A DNA stretch of 64,000 nucleotides from Hygrocybe punicea (Eukaryota; Basidiomycota; Agaricomycetes; Agaricales; Hygrophoraceae). The notes under the pieces are model-generated. The model searched no databases. It saw nothing but the letters and a program-made list of their open reading frames with translations, and was not told the origin of the DNA. Of this stretch, positions 11,613 to 23,094 are shown piece after piece. Made by a program: the position numbers and the translations under genes. Location of the stretch: NCBI GenBank assembly GCA_963556145.1, contig OY744469.1:6234767-6298766 (forward strand). Reading direction: 5' to 3'. Position 1 is the stretch's first letter, and each line of letters begins with the position of its first letter.

Positions 11613-13430
11613 ATGCCAAAATCACGCAAGGAAGTTGGCTATGAAGTGTGCTGCCACATCTGTCCAGGACGAAACTGCCTCTCGATCCAGATGCAAACTC
11701 TCCTTTGGAAAAAGGAAGGAAGTTCCTGTCAGCGCCATTGTGGATCCGCCAGCAAGCATCCAAATTGCATCGCATCCGGTACCTGTCCTCTATCCAGCTG
11801 TATTGGACGGAAGGGCGCAGAAAATTCCATGGGTGTTCGAAATGCTACTGAAGAGGAACTCGCGTTGTTGCCATCGACGGCGTCCAATACACCAGATCCC
11901 ACTTCTGATGTAGAGATGGAGGATGCAGCCATGAGCACGATTACACAGTCCGTCAGGACCGATCCCGTTTTCAACATAATCTTTGTTCTTGATCCCACCA
12001 CCCGTATTACGAGTAAAGCCGCCGCAACCAATGATCTTGCATTCGTCAACGTTACGATTTCACAAGACGAATACGAAACCGTCTCGCACCTCGATGGTTA
12101 TATTCACAATATCAAGGCGCACAAGACACGATATTTTGTTTGCATGCAGGAATGGGTTCGTATATTTTAAAAATGTATGGAGAATTATCGCTAAAGAATA
12201 CTTTCCAATTCCAGGTTTATGTTGCTATGCGAATGCACCACTGGCGGTGTGACGAACCCAACGGTGCAATATGCCGCTTCAATGTTGAATACATGTTTTG
12301 GCTGGAGTTCGCCCATGCCATGCTCAAATCACCGCACTCAAATATAACATGGAACAAGTTCAAAGCCACCGATTGCGTATTTGGTGGTGTGGACATGGGA
12401 ATGTCCTATATGTGAGCGTGTCAAACATTTTTGTCAATTTTCCTTTTTTTTAATTCAGTTAATTCGAATATCATCTATAGTGGTAATCAATATGGTATAA
12501 CGGTCGAAAATGTGTCGACATTCTTGGCTGGAATTGACGAGCTGTGTCGAACAGTTCAGGTGTGGCCACCACCAAAACAAATGAACACCGTGCATTCGAA
12601 ATGGATGCAGATGCAAAACCTGCTCCATGTTGCATTGTCAACGACACACACGATGCGACCACAATCGAGGCTGCTGAAGGACGGTGAACCATTTCCACCG
12701 AACATTGTTTTGAAGCGAACGCATAGTGACACCGGTCACCATGTGTTGTTCCTGGGCGATCCAAGGCGGAATTGGGACTATATGCGCCTGAACTGCGAGG
12801 TCCCCGGTTCACGTTGGTTTGGTCAAACCTATGTTGAGCCGCTGGCCAAGATCGGAGAATGGCGAGTATTTTTGTTAGGTGGAAGGGACATTTACACAGT
12901 CCATACGCATTACAACAAAGAGAGCAAATCGTGGAGGTGGGATATTGTGACGACCTTCTATACTTTAGAGGAATTGAGGTAGGCAGATGCCCCCTGTCTC
13001 GCATTACATGTTCACGAGTCTTTGGCATTTTCCAAGATCATTCCAAGCACAGGGAATGCTCATGAAGACCGATGTTTGCAATCCGGATCACGGCTCCATT
13101 GCAATTCGAGATCAAGCAAGACAGCAATTCTTCGGCTTCATACGAGACACCTACGAGGGGCTGTATGCCATAGAGTCGACGTTGATTGGTGGGAAACCTT
13201 CAATGAGTGTATTTTGTCGCATGGACATTTCGCTCATTGTTGATTCAAACACCAACAATGTCAATTACTTCGTGAACGAGATTGAACGGTATCACACCTG
13301 CAGCTTGTGGTCCAACATGAAGCAAGGCGCGAAATCAGCTCGGGCACCAATCGGATCTTTTGCGGACACATTTTCGGCGGTATTTTATAAATGGCTTGTA
13401 GACATTACAAATGCATACTCCTATTTTTGA
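11613..13430 (+). CDS. ATP-grasp-like protein, uncharacterised basidiomycete family
   Basis: The last exons are well supported and in phase: ...-12155, 12215-12411, 12481-12978 and 13037-13430, with three introns of 58-69 bp. The 5' exon is uncertain: from 11613 one frame gives MPKSRKE, but the stretch 11640-11840 reads better in another frame, so a micro-intron or frameshift may lie near 11830. The donor at 12156 (GTTCGT) is not ideal. The segment PNIVLKRTHSDTGHHV followed by EWRVFLLGGRDIYTVHT looks like the nucleotide-binding lobe of an ATP-grasp fold. RMDISLIVD...YFVNEIER resembles the metal-binding Asp/Glu-Asn strand pair of that fold. ATP-grasp enzymes join a carboxylate to an amine or thiol using ATP; the substrate here is unknown. 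The family link is my inference from motif order and needs structural comparison. Confidence 0.55.
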
Positions 13431-13609
13431 ACTTCACTTGTACATTAGTCAACTTTAAATGTCACAAATCGTATTTCAGGTCAGAGAGGCACGAAACGCT
13501 TTGATTTCAAAGGTAGGTAGGTACATTACAAATTCAAGGCAACATAATGGAAATGGGCAATAGGCCACGCTGCATGGCACACTAGTTTCATGATGAGAAA
13601 AACAACAAG

Positions 13610-15628
13610 TTAATGAGAGACGCCCAATACCATCACCCACTGCACATTTAGGGAAATACTCTTCAACAAATCATCAGAGCGTTTGAAGGTATTGATCGTG
13701 TGGCCGACCACAATGCAGGATTCTGCAGGAACATCGCCTGGAAAGTGGGGGAGTTGCTGAAGTATTTTGAGGGTGTCGGTAAAGTCGGTTTTAACTTTCC
13801 GGGCATCATAGATTGGGACTATGAATACAAGCATCAAAAACGAAACCAAGGACCTTGTGTGAGAGAGAATAAAACTAACCAATGTCATGGAATGACAGCG
13901 CAGTCTTTTGGTAAGATGGAGCGGGACGTCGAGTAAAAGGACTAGACTGCACGAATTTCAAAGAGGAAGCTTCTATTGAATATGAGTAAGGATTGACAAG
14001 AGAGCATTGAGTGGTATACTCACTGCTAGGAGATGCATCCATCCCACTTGCCGCTGTCGTCGAGAAGGACAGAAAGTCCTTATATAGTTGTGCATGAAAT
14101 TCCGCCTCACCAGTAACCATTCCAATGGCGCCAACATACCGCTCCCATTCTCCTAAAAATAACGCCCCTTGGATAACTTTGATCGGTTTTGTGTTCCCAC
14201 CAACTTTTGGCTCATCAAGGAAGCATGAATCGACTAGAATGACAGAAGTGAAGATCGTTGGGATGGCACCAGCAACGGAGTGGAAGAAACTACACCCAAA
14301 TGCTCCAGTAGAGATATTGGCGGGATCGTCACGAGAAAGATTCGAGTACTTGCCAGATCGAACAAAGGTCACTGCGGAGAACAACAAACTGTTATGCGAT
14401 GTGAATTGTCTTTAACTGTCAAGTCCTAGTTGACAGCTTACTTTTGGTTGACCTTGCGAATGTTGCTGATGACATCGCTATATTGAGGATTTCCATTCCC
14501 TATGGCACTAGACCAAGATACCATGGCCGCTGCCCTATTCAATATTTAACATTGATTCAGAAGATAAAACTGAATAGTTACTTAATGTTGACACAGTCCT
14601 TATATGTATCGACTAACTGAGGGTCTCTTGTACCAATGTCGGACTCATCCGTGTTTGGAGACCGTATACTAAAGCAAGGGCATCAATTAAAAAAATAATA
14701 GAGAGATGTAATGTACCTGGTGATTTGGTGTTGTGCATATGTCACAGCTCCATCATCACTACTGGAAACATTGTCGTCACTGATATCACGAAGATGGGTA
14801 GTCTTTGTGACTTTGGAGGAAATCGCCTTCATGGTTTTGACAGATGTATCAGAGTTGCTGATCATTCATTAATATATGAAGGACAAGAATCATATGAAGT
14901 ATCATACCGAAGACCATTATCTGCATTTGATTTCTTAGAACCGAATTCGAGTTTTGCGATAGGCCTACGACATGTCTAACATATGACCAATTAATCAATT
15001 TCCAACTCACATGAATGTTTCGTCGCTGTCGTCATCCTCATCATGTAATTGATGCTGCTTTGACTTTGACTTCTTCGATGGAGAAGAGAATTTACTATAT
15101 AAAACGATTAAATAATACACAAATATAAAAGACATTATTTAGAGCTACTGACCTGTCTTCATCTTCCTCTGAAGCATGCCGCCTTTTCCCGCTAAATATA
15201 AAGAATATTAGATGGCATGAACAGTATAAATTGAACTTGCAAACCTTGCTCTATTGGTGGTCTTCCTGGACCACCTATATTACTGAAGTAAATCAATAGT
15301 ATCTGAAAATACAATTCATGAGACACACCTCATAGACGAGACAGGTTTGACAATGCTAGCGATGCTATTAACACTAATAACGTCTTCTTCGGAGTTGGCA
15401 ATACTACTGGCGGTTTAGTCGTGGTGGATGAATCAGAATATTGGAATAGACACGTAAACTTCTTCATCGACAAGCTTGGTGGTTGTGACCTTCTTACCCT
15501 TCCTAGAAACAACAGTATGACCTTTGTTCAGAATGAACAGCAATACATGAAAATAAATATACATATGAAACGGCGCTTGATCGAGCTTTGGACTGAGTCT
15601 TCACGTTCACAGACTTCTTAGGGGCCAT
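13610..15628 (-). CDS. Uncharacterised multi-exon gene, basic/acidic N-terminus
   Basis: The start is taken as the ATG at 15628-15626 (MAPKKSVNVKTQSKARS). Many small exons follow on the minus strand, with a lysine/serine-rich then acidic region (SPSKKSKSKQHQLHDEDDDS at about 15090-15020). After that come a Ser/Thr/Asp-rich stretch (14865-14710) and a globular block in the frame 14387-13980 (FGCSFFHSVAGAIPTIFTSV). A final exon ends at 13610 with the block PGDVPAESCIVVGHTINTF and a hydrophobic strand VMVLGVSH. The basic patch could be a nuclear localisation signal. Exact joints, especially near 14400 and 15350-15500, are uncertain. No enzyme motif was recognised. It is divergent to the gene at 16533 and convergent with the ATP-grasp-like gene. 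Confidence 0.5.
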
Positions 15629-15712
15629 TGCAAAGATAAGAGCTTTAAGGTGTGCAACGAATCTGTGCGAGATATTATAGATGAATGAGGGGTCAGATGT
15701 GGACGATACCAT

Positions 15713-16532
15713 TGGGCTCTCATTGCTATTTAAGTATACTGAGACAGATCAAAAACAATAAAAAAGCCGTTTATAGATATCACACCGACAGGTACGAAAA
15801 CCACATCTGCTGATGGTTTGAAGGAGAACTATTCGGACCATAGCGCCATAAAAATGCAAAAAATCAGGGACATTCCCCATGATGTAGAACCGATGATTGA
15901 CCAGCTGTTACGCTCAGCGTCATCCAACAACATGGATATGGATTACTGGTATGCAGAATAATCAAACACTAAATCTAATTAGGGTTTGGGAATGTAGAAC
16001 AGCTGTCACCACATGGAGCTGATCATAAGATCATAACACCGCCAAATCGAACATGGAAATTTATGTGACATATATACTCATTTCCAAACAAATATAAACA
16101 TCGGATCAACTATACTGACACTTGCATCGGAACAAACATTCTGAATGGATAGGGGTTTCCTTTCAATGCTGTACAATAAGGAGGTCAAGAATTGCCGATA
16201 GGTGTGGATGTATATCCTGTCCTATGAAAATGGAAGAAAACAATAGGAATCTATTGAGAAGATCTGCAAAATAAAAATGCAAACACCATACAAACATCAC
16301 AAGTTTGTGGAGAATGAACATGATGCACTGTCGTAATATCAATAACGATCGAAAACAATTCATGATAAAATAGTCGGAAATGGTGCGTGAATTATACCCC
16401 CCTGTTCCCACTTTGCAAATGGACACCTATTACGATTTCACAACAGCATGTCAGTACATATTCTATTGAAGGAATTCATATATTCAACTCTACTGTACAG
16501 CTGAACGTTTAAGCAATCTCATATCTACACGG
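15713..16532. other. Intergenic region between divergent genes
   Basis: About 820 bp between the starts of the genes at 15628 (minus) and 16533 (plus), so it should carry both promoters. It is AT-rich. I see no clear TATA box that I would defend, and no repeat. Confidence 0.4.
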
Positions 16533-17595
16533 ATGGACAATGATGACAGCCAACTTGCCAATTCTACAAAGGTATGTTCAATTCTTACGATGTACACTGT
16601 GTTTCATTACATTTGCAGATTTCGAATATCAATGTAGTGCGTAATGACTCACCGGATTGCTGGAAACTTACACGGCCGAGCACCGATACCACTGAGCATG
16701 AAGAGCTTGTCTTAAGCTTACAGGCGATATTGGTGGCCAAAGACCTACCACCGATCATCAGCAGGTAGATTATATCATCATCTAGAATCATAAACAATTA
16801 ATTTACATATGTTTTTCAGACCGCCCGAACGTCAAACACCATTTCTCCATCAAAGCATCCTTATCACAGGCCTCAACATACCATTATTCGAATCATATAT
16901 TGACAACCTCCGAATGTTACACCAGAAACTTGGTCGTCACTTCCCAGAACGTGCAATGCTGGACTTCACATCAACCACCTATATTGAATACACTGCATTA
17001 TCTATTGGCACCCGATATTTCACTGACCGCCGACATGACAAAGTTTCATACAATATTCCATTCAAACACAATGTCGATCCCAAAGGCATACTGTCATCAA
17101 TGAGCAATACTCGATACTTCCATGGGACAGACAATGAGGTCCTTTATTTCAAGTTGACGTCAGAAGGAGGACGGCATTGGTGAGTGCTCAGCACAACAAT
17201 AGCTTGGCTATTAATAATGACATAGATCATAGCTTTGTACCTGCCAGTCCGACTTGCTTCAGGATTGGTGACATTGTAGAAGTCCAGATAACGGTATTGG
17301 CGGTTCCAGTTAAGAACGACAAATTCAAGATGATTCTGAATCTGCGCTCATTAGCGCTGGTCGACAGCGAGTTTACTGAGGTAACAGACATATCTAATAA
17401 TACAATGAATAATAACTAATATACATCCAGAATGCAACGATAAGTCGAAACAAAGCATCTCAACCTTCTCGCAATACAATGACGAGGATTAATATCAAAC
17501 GTAATGTGGGTTATGTCCAGTTGGCTGATGATGGTGAAGATGTCATAGAAACCCGTAGACGTTTGACCAACCTCAGGATGAATGAAGCCGATTAA
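16533..17595 (+). CDS. Uncharacterised basidiomycete family, intact copy (285 aa)
   Basis: Five exons, 16533-16571, 16619-16764, 16820-17179, 17233-17380 and 17431-17595, join perfectly in frame through four GT-AG introns. The protein has a short polar N-terminus, a middle domain with STTYIEYTALSIGTRYFT and a YFHGTDNEVLYF strand, and then the block CFRIGDIVEVQITVLAVPVK. The C-terminal tail is basic and ends in RRLTNLRMNEAD. The pattern GDIVEVQ...VP...NDKFKM suggests a small beta-barrel or bromo-adjacent-like fold, but I would not claim it. A second copy with the same exon boundaries lies on the minus strand at 23095-23801. Function is unknown. Two copies in one TE-rich window suggest a family that multiplies with, or is carried by, the mobile elements. 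Confidence 0.75.
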
Positions 17596-17897
17596 GATCT
17601 ATTATAATTACATTGTACGGTCACATACGAACATCAATTTTATATAATATTATGTTCTGCAATACATTCACAAGTGAAATAACAACACAAATAGTTTCAT
17701 AAAGTGACGGGACATCTGAGTATTATTTAATCGTAAAAGGTCCTCATCACTTTCCTATGAATATAACTATTCAAACTGATATGGTATTTCTCATTCAATG
17801 GTCTGGCGTAACATCCATGGACATGTGTTCGGTACATTTCAAAAAACTTCAATTAATCAATTTCAATGATTGAAATGAAGCTTGAGACAGTTGTAGA
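17596..17897. other. Short intergenic stretch
   Basis: About 300 bp, AT-rich, between the gene at 16533 and array 2. It holds the first lead-in copy of CAATGATTGAAATGAAGC near 17865; nothing else was recognised. Confidence 0.4.
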
Positions 17898-18716
17898 ACG
17901 GCTTGTCGAACACTGTTCGGCCTGTTCGACAAGTGTTCGACAAGCCCATCATTAATAATACAATGCGCATTGCAAACTTAGCTAAATGCCATATAATGGA
18001 AATTCGGCTTTTGTTATATTTTCAATGATTGAAACGAAGCTTGAGACACTTGTACAGTGGCTTGTCGAACACTGTTCGGCCTGTTCGACAAGTGTTCGAC
18101 AAGCACATTATTATTAATACAATGCACATTGTAAACTTAGCCAAATCATTTTCAATGATTGCAATGAAGCTTGAGACAGTTGTAGAACAGCTTGTCACAC
18201 ACTGTTTGGCCTGTTCGACAAGTATTCAATATTTACCTTATAAATACTTCTACTGCACATAGCACATGTATCTATATTACCGCAACATTTGACACAGTTG
18301 TTTGTGCAATCGCAACCACTTAGACTAAAGCTGGGACACTTGTCAAACAGTTGTCGAACACTGTTCGGCCTGTTCGACAAGGGTGCACTATTCACATTAT
18401 TAACAATTCTAATAAACTCAGTACATCCAAGATACATGCAATATATTGTTCGTAAAAGTGTTTGTGCATGAGCAATGCCTCAGACTAAAGCTGGGACACT
18501 TGTCGAACAGTTTTTGAACACTGTTCGGCCAGTTCGACAAGTGTGTACTGTTCACATTATTAACAATTCCAACAAACCCAGTACTTCTTAGCTAGTATAT
18601 TGTAGATACGTGCCATATATTGTTCATACAAGTGTTTGTGCATGAGCAATGCCCCAGACTAAAGCTGGGACACTTGTTGAACAGTTGTCAAACACTGCTC
18701 AGCATGTTCAACAAGT
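17898..18716. repeat. Array 2 of the same palindromic core, with two kinds of spacer
   Basis: Six degenerate cores of the form GGCTTGTCGAACACTGTTCG plus TGTTCGACAAG arms occur near 17900, 18060, 18190, 18340, 18500 and 18670. The first three follow a lead-in GAAGCTTGAGACA and are spaced about 130-160 bp. The last three follow GACTAAAGCTGGGACACTTG and are spaced about 165-175 bp. The cores share the 10-12 bp motif and the GTGTTCGGCCTG centre of array 1, but the spacers are unrelated. The cores decay towards the 3' end (TGCTCAGC in the last). The arrays bracket the genes at 11613-17595. Confidence 0.8.
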
Positions 18717-18730
18717 GTGCACTGTTTGCA

Positions 18731-19110
18731 TTTAACCATTCCATTGCACTACCAATGCATTCAACAGTTGTACAAAGTTGTCAAACATTTGCGGCTTGCA
18801 ACTGTGATGCAACCATGCTATAACAGTATCTATTCCGAAATTGGCATCTGTGATCTAGGCAGCTGTGATCTGGCTGCCTTATTGTACTTGCTGATTGGGA
18901 CAACAAATTCTCACACTCAACTCTGCCCAGTCACATGGTTTCATAGTTATTCCCAGGGCTTCCAAATTGTTCCCACAGTTTCACAAAATTGTTCCCACAG
19001 CTTGGCAAATTAGAGTCTGACCCTGAGTTTGAGAATCCACCGTATAGAACGATTCCCTTATAGGGACTTGTAACATCAATGTTTAAAATGGCCTTTGCAA
19101 TAGAACCTGC
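18731..19110. other. Unassigned stretch before Helitron fragment
   Basis: About 380 bp. It holds a short direct repeat of AATTGTTCCCACAG (about 18968 and 18990) but no coding sequence that I can support. Confidence 0.35.
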
Positions 19111-19479
19111 ATGATTTTGACAGACATCAAGCCATGTGTTTTGCAGTGTCGCATTTTGGGAGGCAAACATGCTGGACAAACCGTCTTCATTCCAAGGATT
19201 ACCATCAAGCCTTCAGATGATTCATTTGGCATCCCTTTGTCAAGGCACCAGTTCCCTGTGCATCTTGCCTTTGCCATGACAATCAACAAATCACAAGGCC
19301 AATCTGTGATTAATGTTGGTTTGGACCTTCATGACCCAATCTTCTCTCATGGCCAGCTCTACATTGCTCTTTCCCGCTGCACTTCTGGAGATAGGATCAA
19401 AGTTCTGTTTCCTCATCATTCCAATGACACCTCTACATCAAACATTGTGTATCGAGAACTGTTGACCGATATACTTTGA
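19111..19479 (+). pseudogene. Fragment of Helitron Pif1-type helicase, C-terminal end
   Basis: The reading contains HAGQTVFIPRITIKPS, then FPVHLAFAMTINKSQGQS and GQLYIALSRCTS, which are the last conserved blocks of Pif1/RecD helicases as found at the end of Helitron proteins (motifs V and VI; the Gln and Arg contact ATP or DNA). It stops normally at 19477-19479. The upstream helicase blocks are absent. The sequence is of the more common Helitron type and not close to Helitron B, so it belongs to a third element. Its downstream neighbour is a small hAT element that starts 19 bp later. Confidence 0.8.
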
Positions 19480-19497
19480 TGGGGTATGTTGCCTGTC

Positions 19498-20445
19498 TAG
19501 GGCACAGCACGGGTACGGGTTTACCCGCGGTTATTCCAAAACGGGTAATTCGGGTACGGGTACAGTGTTTCGGTTTGCACACCTTGTCAAAACCGTACCC
19601 GTTATCCGCGGGTGACGGGTTTTCACGGGTCTGTCAACCCAAGCCCCAGGTAGGTTTTTTCTTTGTTATTTACTTTATTGTCACATTAATTTCTTTACTT
19701 TTGCTAAGTTCGCGTGATATTTGCTACCACAACCATGACAAGCGCAAACACAACAACAACGACAACAAGAAAACCCACGAACGACAACCACAACGACAAC
19801 CACAACAACCCCGCACGCCAAAAACGAACCACCAAAGTCGCGACGGTGACGACAACGATAGAAAGGAAAGCCGGGAGGGTGGTGCGCCCACCTACCGGCC
19901 CAGGTACGTCCCCCCAATCCAGTCCCAACGACATCGGCTAACGAGGGGAATGGACGAGGCGAGGACGAAGACGGACACAGCAACAACGGTCCCACCTCGC
20001 GAACACGCTCCGGCCGCGTCAATTGACGTGCGGACGCCCATGGAAAGTGCCCGGCCCCATCCAACCTCGCGAAAACGGTCCCACCTCGCGAAAACGCCCT
20101 GGCCGCGTCAATAGACGTGCGGACGCCCATGGAAAGTGCCCGGCCCCATCCAACCTCACGAAAACAGATGGAGCACGTCAATTGACGTGCTCCCGTTGTT
20201 CGCGAGGTAGTTAACACGCGGGGACACCCATGGAAAGTCCCTGGCCCCAACCCAACCTCACGAAAACAGACGGAGCGTGTCAATTGACGCGTCCCCGTTG
20301 TTCGCGAGGTAGTTAGGATGGAACACGGCGGGTACCTGCAGATAACGGGTACGGGTTGTACCCGTCATCGGAGTGGGTACGGTTTCCGCGGGTACAGGTG
20401 CGGTGTCGGGAATTCTGACCCGCGGTATACCCGTGCCGTGCCTTA
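19498..20445. mobile_element. Non-autonomous hAT element 1 (948 bp)
   Basis: The ends are TAGGGCACAGCACGGGTA and the reverse complement of TAAGGCACGGCACGGGTA. They are flanked by perfect 8-bp direct repeats TGCCTGTC (19490-19497 and 20446-20453), the hAT signature. There is no transposase. The interior has an ACAACAACG-type triplet tract (about 19750-19830), a coding-like stretch ending in AGRVVRPPTGPG just before GTACGT (about 19890), and two to three tandem copies of a block with CCCATGGAAAGT and the palindrome GTCAATTGAC. Several of these internal modules recur in elements 3 and 4. Confidence 0.88.
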
Positions 20446-20453
20446 TGCCTGTC

Positions 20454-20943
20454 TATTATTGACTTTGAAATGTTATTGATGGCTGTTCTTAGATTTGGGA
20501 CATTTATGGCTGTTCTTTGCTTTTTCTTGACTTTGTTTGGATCTCTATGTAGTAAAATGGACTCTATAGAATTAGATGTGGTTGTTATCTTGCCAATATT
20601 TGTTTGGGTGTTTGTATTGATATTTAGAACTTGGATGTGTTTGGGTGTTTGTACTATTGCTTTACTATTGCTTTGAATTGAGTCTGTTTTTTTTGCTTCC
20701 ACATGTGTGACTTTAGGGCAGGCTTTTGAGGACTTGACTAAAATTTCAGTTTACCTCTCTTTACTTGAGGGCAAACACTTGAGCTCTTCAATTGATAACT
20801 TTGGAGATTTAATAACTCTACTAACTTTTAATAGCTTTGCAAACTAACTTTGCTAACTAACATTCAATAACTCTACTAACATTTAATAGCTTCACAAACT
20901 AACTTTACTAACTAACTTTTAAAATCATTAACTAAACACCATT
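20454..20943. other. AT-rich stretch with short tandem repeats
   Basis: About 490 bp. TTTATGGCTGTTCTT-like and CTTTACTAACTAAC-like short repeats are visible near 20470-20520 and 20850-20930. No gene was recognised. Confidence 0.4.
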
Positions 20944-21159
20944 GTGAAGCACAGGTACCAACTAGTATACAAAGGGCATGATTTGGCTGTGGGGCAGAAT
21001 GGCAATGTAGAAATTGATGAAATACAGGAGTATATTCATGGTCATTACATCAGTACTCCAGAAGCCTGCTGGCATATATTTAAGTTCTCCATGCATGAGG
21101 AGAGTCCTACTGTGTATCGTCTTCCTGTCCACAAAAATGATTCTGTTGGGCCTCAGTAA
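20944..21159 (+). pseudogene. Helitron protein fragment between Rep and helicase
   Basis: The reading DEIQEYIHGHYISTPEACWH, followed by FSMHEESPTVYRLPVH, is the conserved block that lies just before the helicase in the common fungal Helitron proteins. Only about 70 residues remain. It is not in the right order to be the missing part of the 19111-19479 fragment, which is a later segment of the same kind of protein but lies upstream. It probably comes from a separate copy. Confidence 0.7.
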
Positions 21160-21164
21160 GTTGA

Positions 21165-21741
21165 TCCACTGGCCATTTTTACAATGTCTGACTGATACCC
21201 TGACAGGATTTGCTACCAAGGCTAAGGATATGGTTATGAACTACGCAAACTATGAGACCTCCATTGTGGAGCACCACAAAGTCAAACTAATTGGCTGGAC
21301 CTTTTCACAACTTGTCAGTCCCTCTGAAATTGGCGTGATGGGTGACATTTGAAAACTCCAAGATGTGCTCAAGTCAGGGTCATGCAAGTGGGTCTGGCTG
21401 TCGAAGCATGAGGTATCACAGCATGTTGCTGAGCTCAAGGACTGGTGAACTCAAGGTGAGGTCATCAGGAAGAAGCGCAAGGAATGGAGCGACAAAGGGA
21501 AGAAACGACCACACAAGCCCACCCACAATAGTGATACACCTGGCCCTGGCAGCGACAATGGCAGCGATGTAGAAGAAGATCACCTGCAAAAGAAGAAAAA
21601 GAAGTTGGTACCAAGCAAGAAGTTGAGTGGCCACAGGAGGAAAGCCTTGAAGGCTGTTGGTCAAAGGAAGGTAAAGCGGGCCACTGTGAAGAGCAAGGCA
21701 ATCATCTCAGATACCAAGGATGAGAGTGGGGATGATTGAGT
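21165..21741 (+). pseudogene. Uncharacterised lysine-rich protein, C-terminal remnant
   Basis: One frame from about 21200 reads a helical block (MVMNYANYETSIVEHHKVKL, then GWTFSQLVSPSEIGVMGDI). It continues through a basic tail (RKKRKEWSDKGKKR, KKKKKLVPSKKLSGHRRKAL) to a TGA at about 21739. It is broken by in-frame TGA at 21350-21352 and 21446-21448. The sequence on both sides of each stop continues smoothly, so these look like point changes in an old coding sequence. The tail may be a nuclear localisation signal. I recall similar C-termini in many Agaricomycete hypothetical proteins but cannot name a function. Confidence 0.55.
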
Positions 21742-23094
21742 AAGTCCCTATGAGCTCAGGTATATCCCAGCCCTTCTGGTTATTGCATGGCTAGCTGATG
21801 CCTCCCCCAGTGATTGTCGATAGTCTTGCTGCCCAAACCATAACCCAGATTACTCACCCCCATGCCCTGCCAGTTTCGTGTCTGAAAATCTCCAACCCCC
21901 CTCTCTGTTCCCTCTCTCCCTCCCCCTGCCATATGTACCAGTTTCTTGAACCAACATGTAATTGTGATATCAATTCATGTGTGGTTTCACAATTCATTCT
22001 AGTGATAAGGTACATAAAGATGAACTACAAGTCTGCCCCCTAGATTCTGAGTCCTAAATGTATATTTAGGATCGGTCTATTTGAGGACCACACCCAGCCA
22101 AATTTTCGTCCGAAAATCTATCATTGCGGCAAATGCCAAGTTTGCCTGTGTTTGGCTCTGCCTTTCAAACCACCATGCCAACTGTAATATCTTTGCGAGC
22201 TCTGCCTTTCGAATACCCACCGTGCTATGTCTTCGCTCCCTGGATGGGCAAAGCTGATGGCCAAGGAGGAATGACTGAGGCTCCATTGCATCATATGCAT
22301 CCATAGTCTGCTCATTCAGCTAGTCTGTTCTTGTCATACTAAACCATGCGCAGACATGCCGATGCCCGCCTGTCAAAATGTCCGAGGGCCATGGTTCCAC
22401 ACCTGCCATGTGCCACTTGGGCACAGCCTGACGAGAAATGCCAGCCAGAGAACAAGAAAAGTACATTGCAATGATGATGCCACCGCTGGTTGGTCTTGTT
22501 GCCAAACATATGTGGGATTTATGCTGACTTGTGAATACAATTTGAGGGAATGGCTGTTGGTGCAGCTTAATGGGCAGTATTTGAGAGAGATGCCTTATCA
22601 AAAGGTACATCCCAAGATGTGTATTTGGTCCTTCCTGACATTGACACCGACAGTCCCAGAGGATGCTCGTGGGACAGTAGTCCGAGTACCTCACGTCCAC
22701 CCATGGCACACCTGTGCCCACCAAAGTTAAGGGTGCTGTGCAGGAAAGCGCCACATCGCATAGTGACACACACCGCTTCTGTGCAAATGGTGCACCTGCC
22801 AACATCGATGCACCAATATATTCATTCACTGCTAATGAGTTGCTAGTCATACAGGCTCCAGCCCCCACACATCCACGTACATCAGCGATGACAATTGCAC
22901 CAAATTGTGCCACATCGTCAAAATGCTGCAGCCGCCTTCACATAGAGATACAACCACGTCTCCGATGCCCAATAGACCCCCAAACGTTATGTCTACTCAA
23001 AAGCAGCTCCCACAAGAAAATGTGAGTAAATAAATTGCAGTCGTTTATGTATTTGGACATATTGTGCAACAGAAGTCCATATTCTATGTTGTCA
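21742..23094. other. No recognisable gene
   Basis: About 1.35 kb. Several open readings on both strands overlap each other (for example 22320-22913 minus and 22356-22730 plus), but none has motifs or plausible splicing. It may hold the diverged remains of a gene. Confidence 0.35.

Noticed and set aside
18931..19289. Minus-strand readings over the Helitron helicase fragment
   Set aside because: They lie antisense to a clear helicase motif series on the plus strand.
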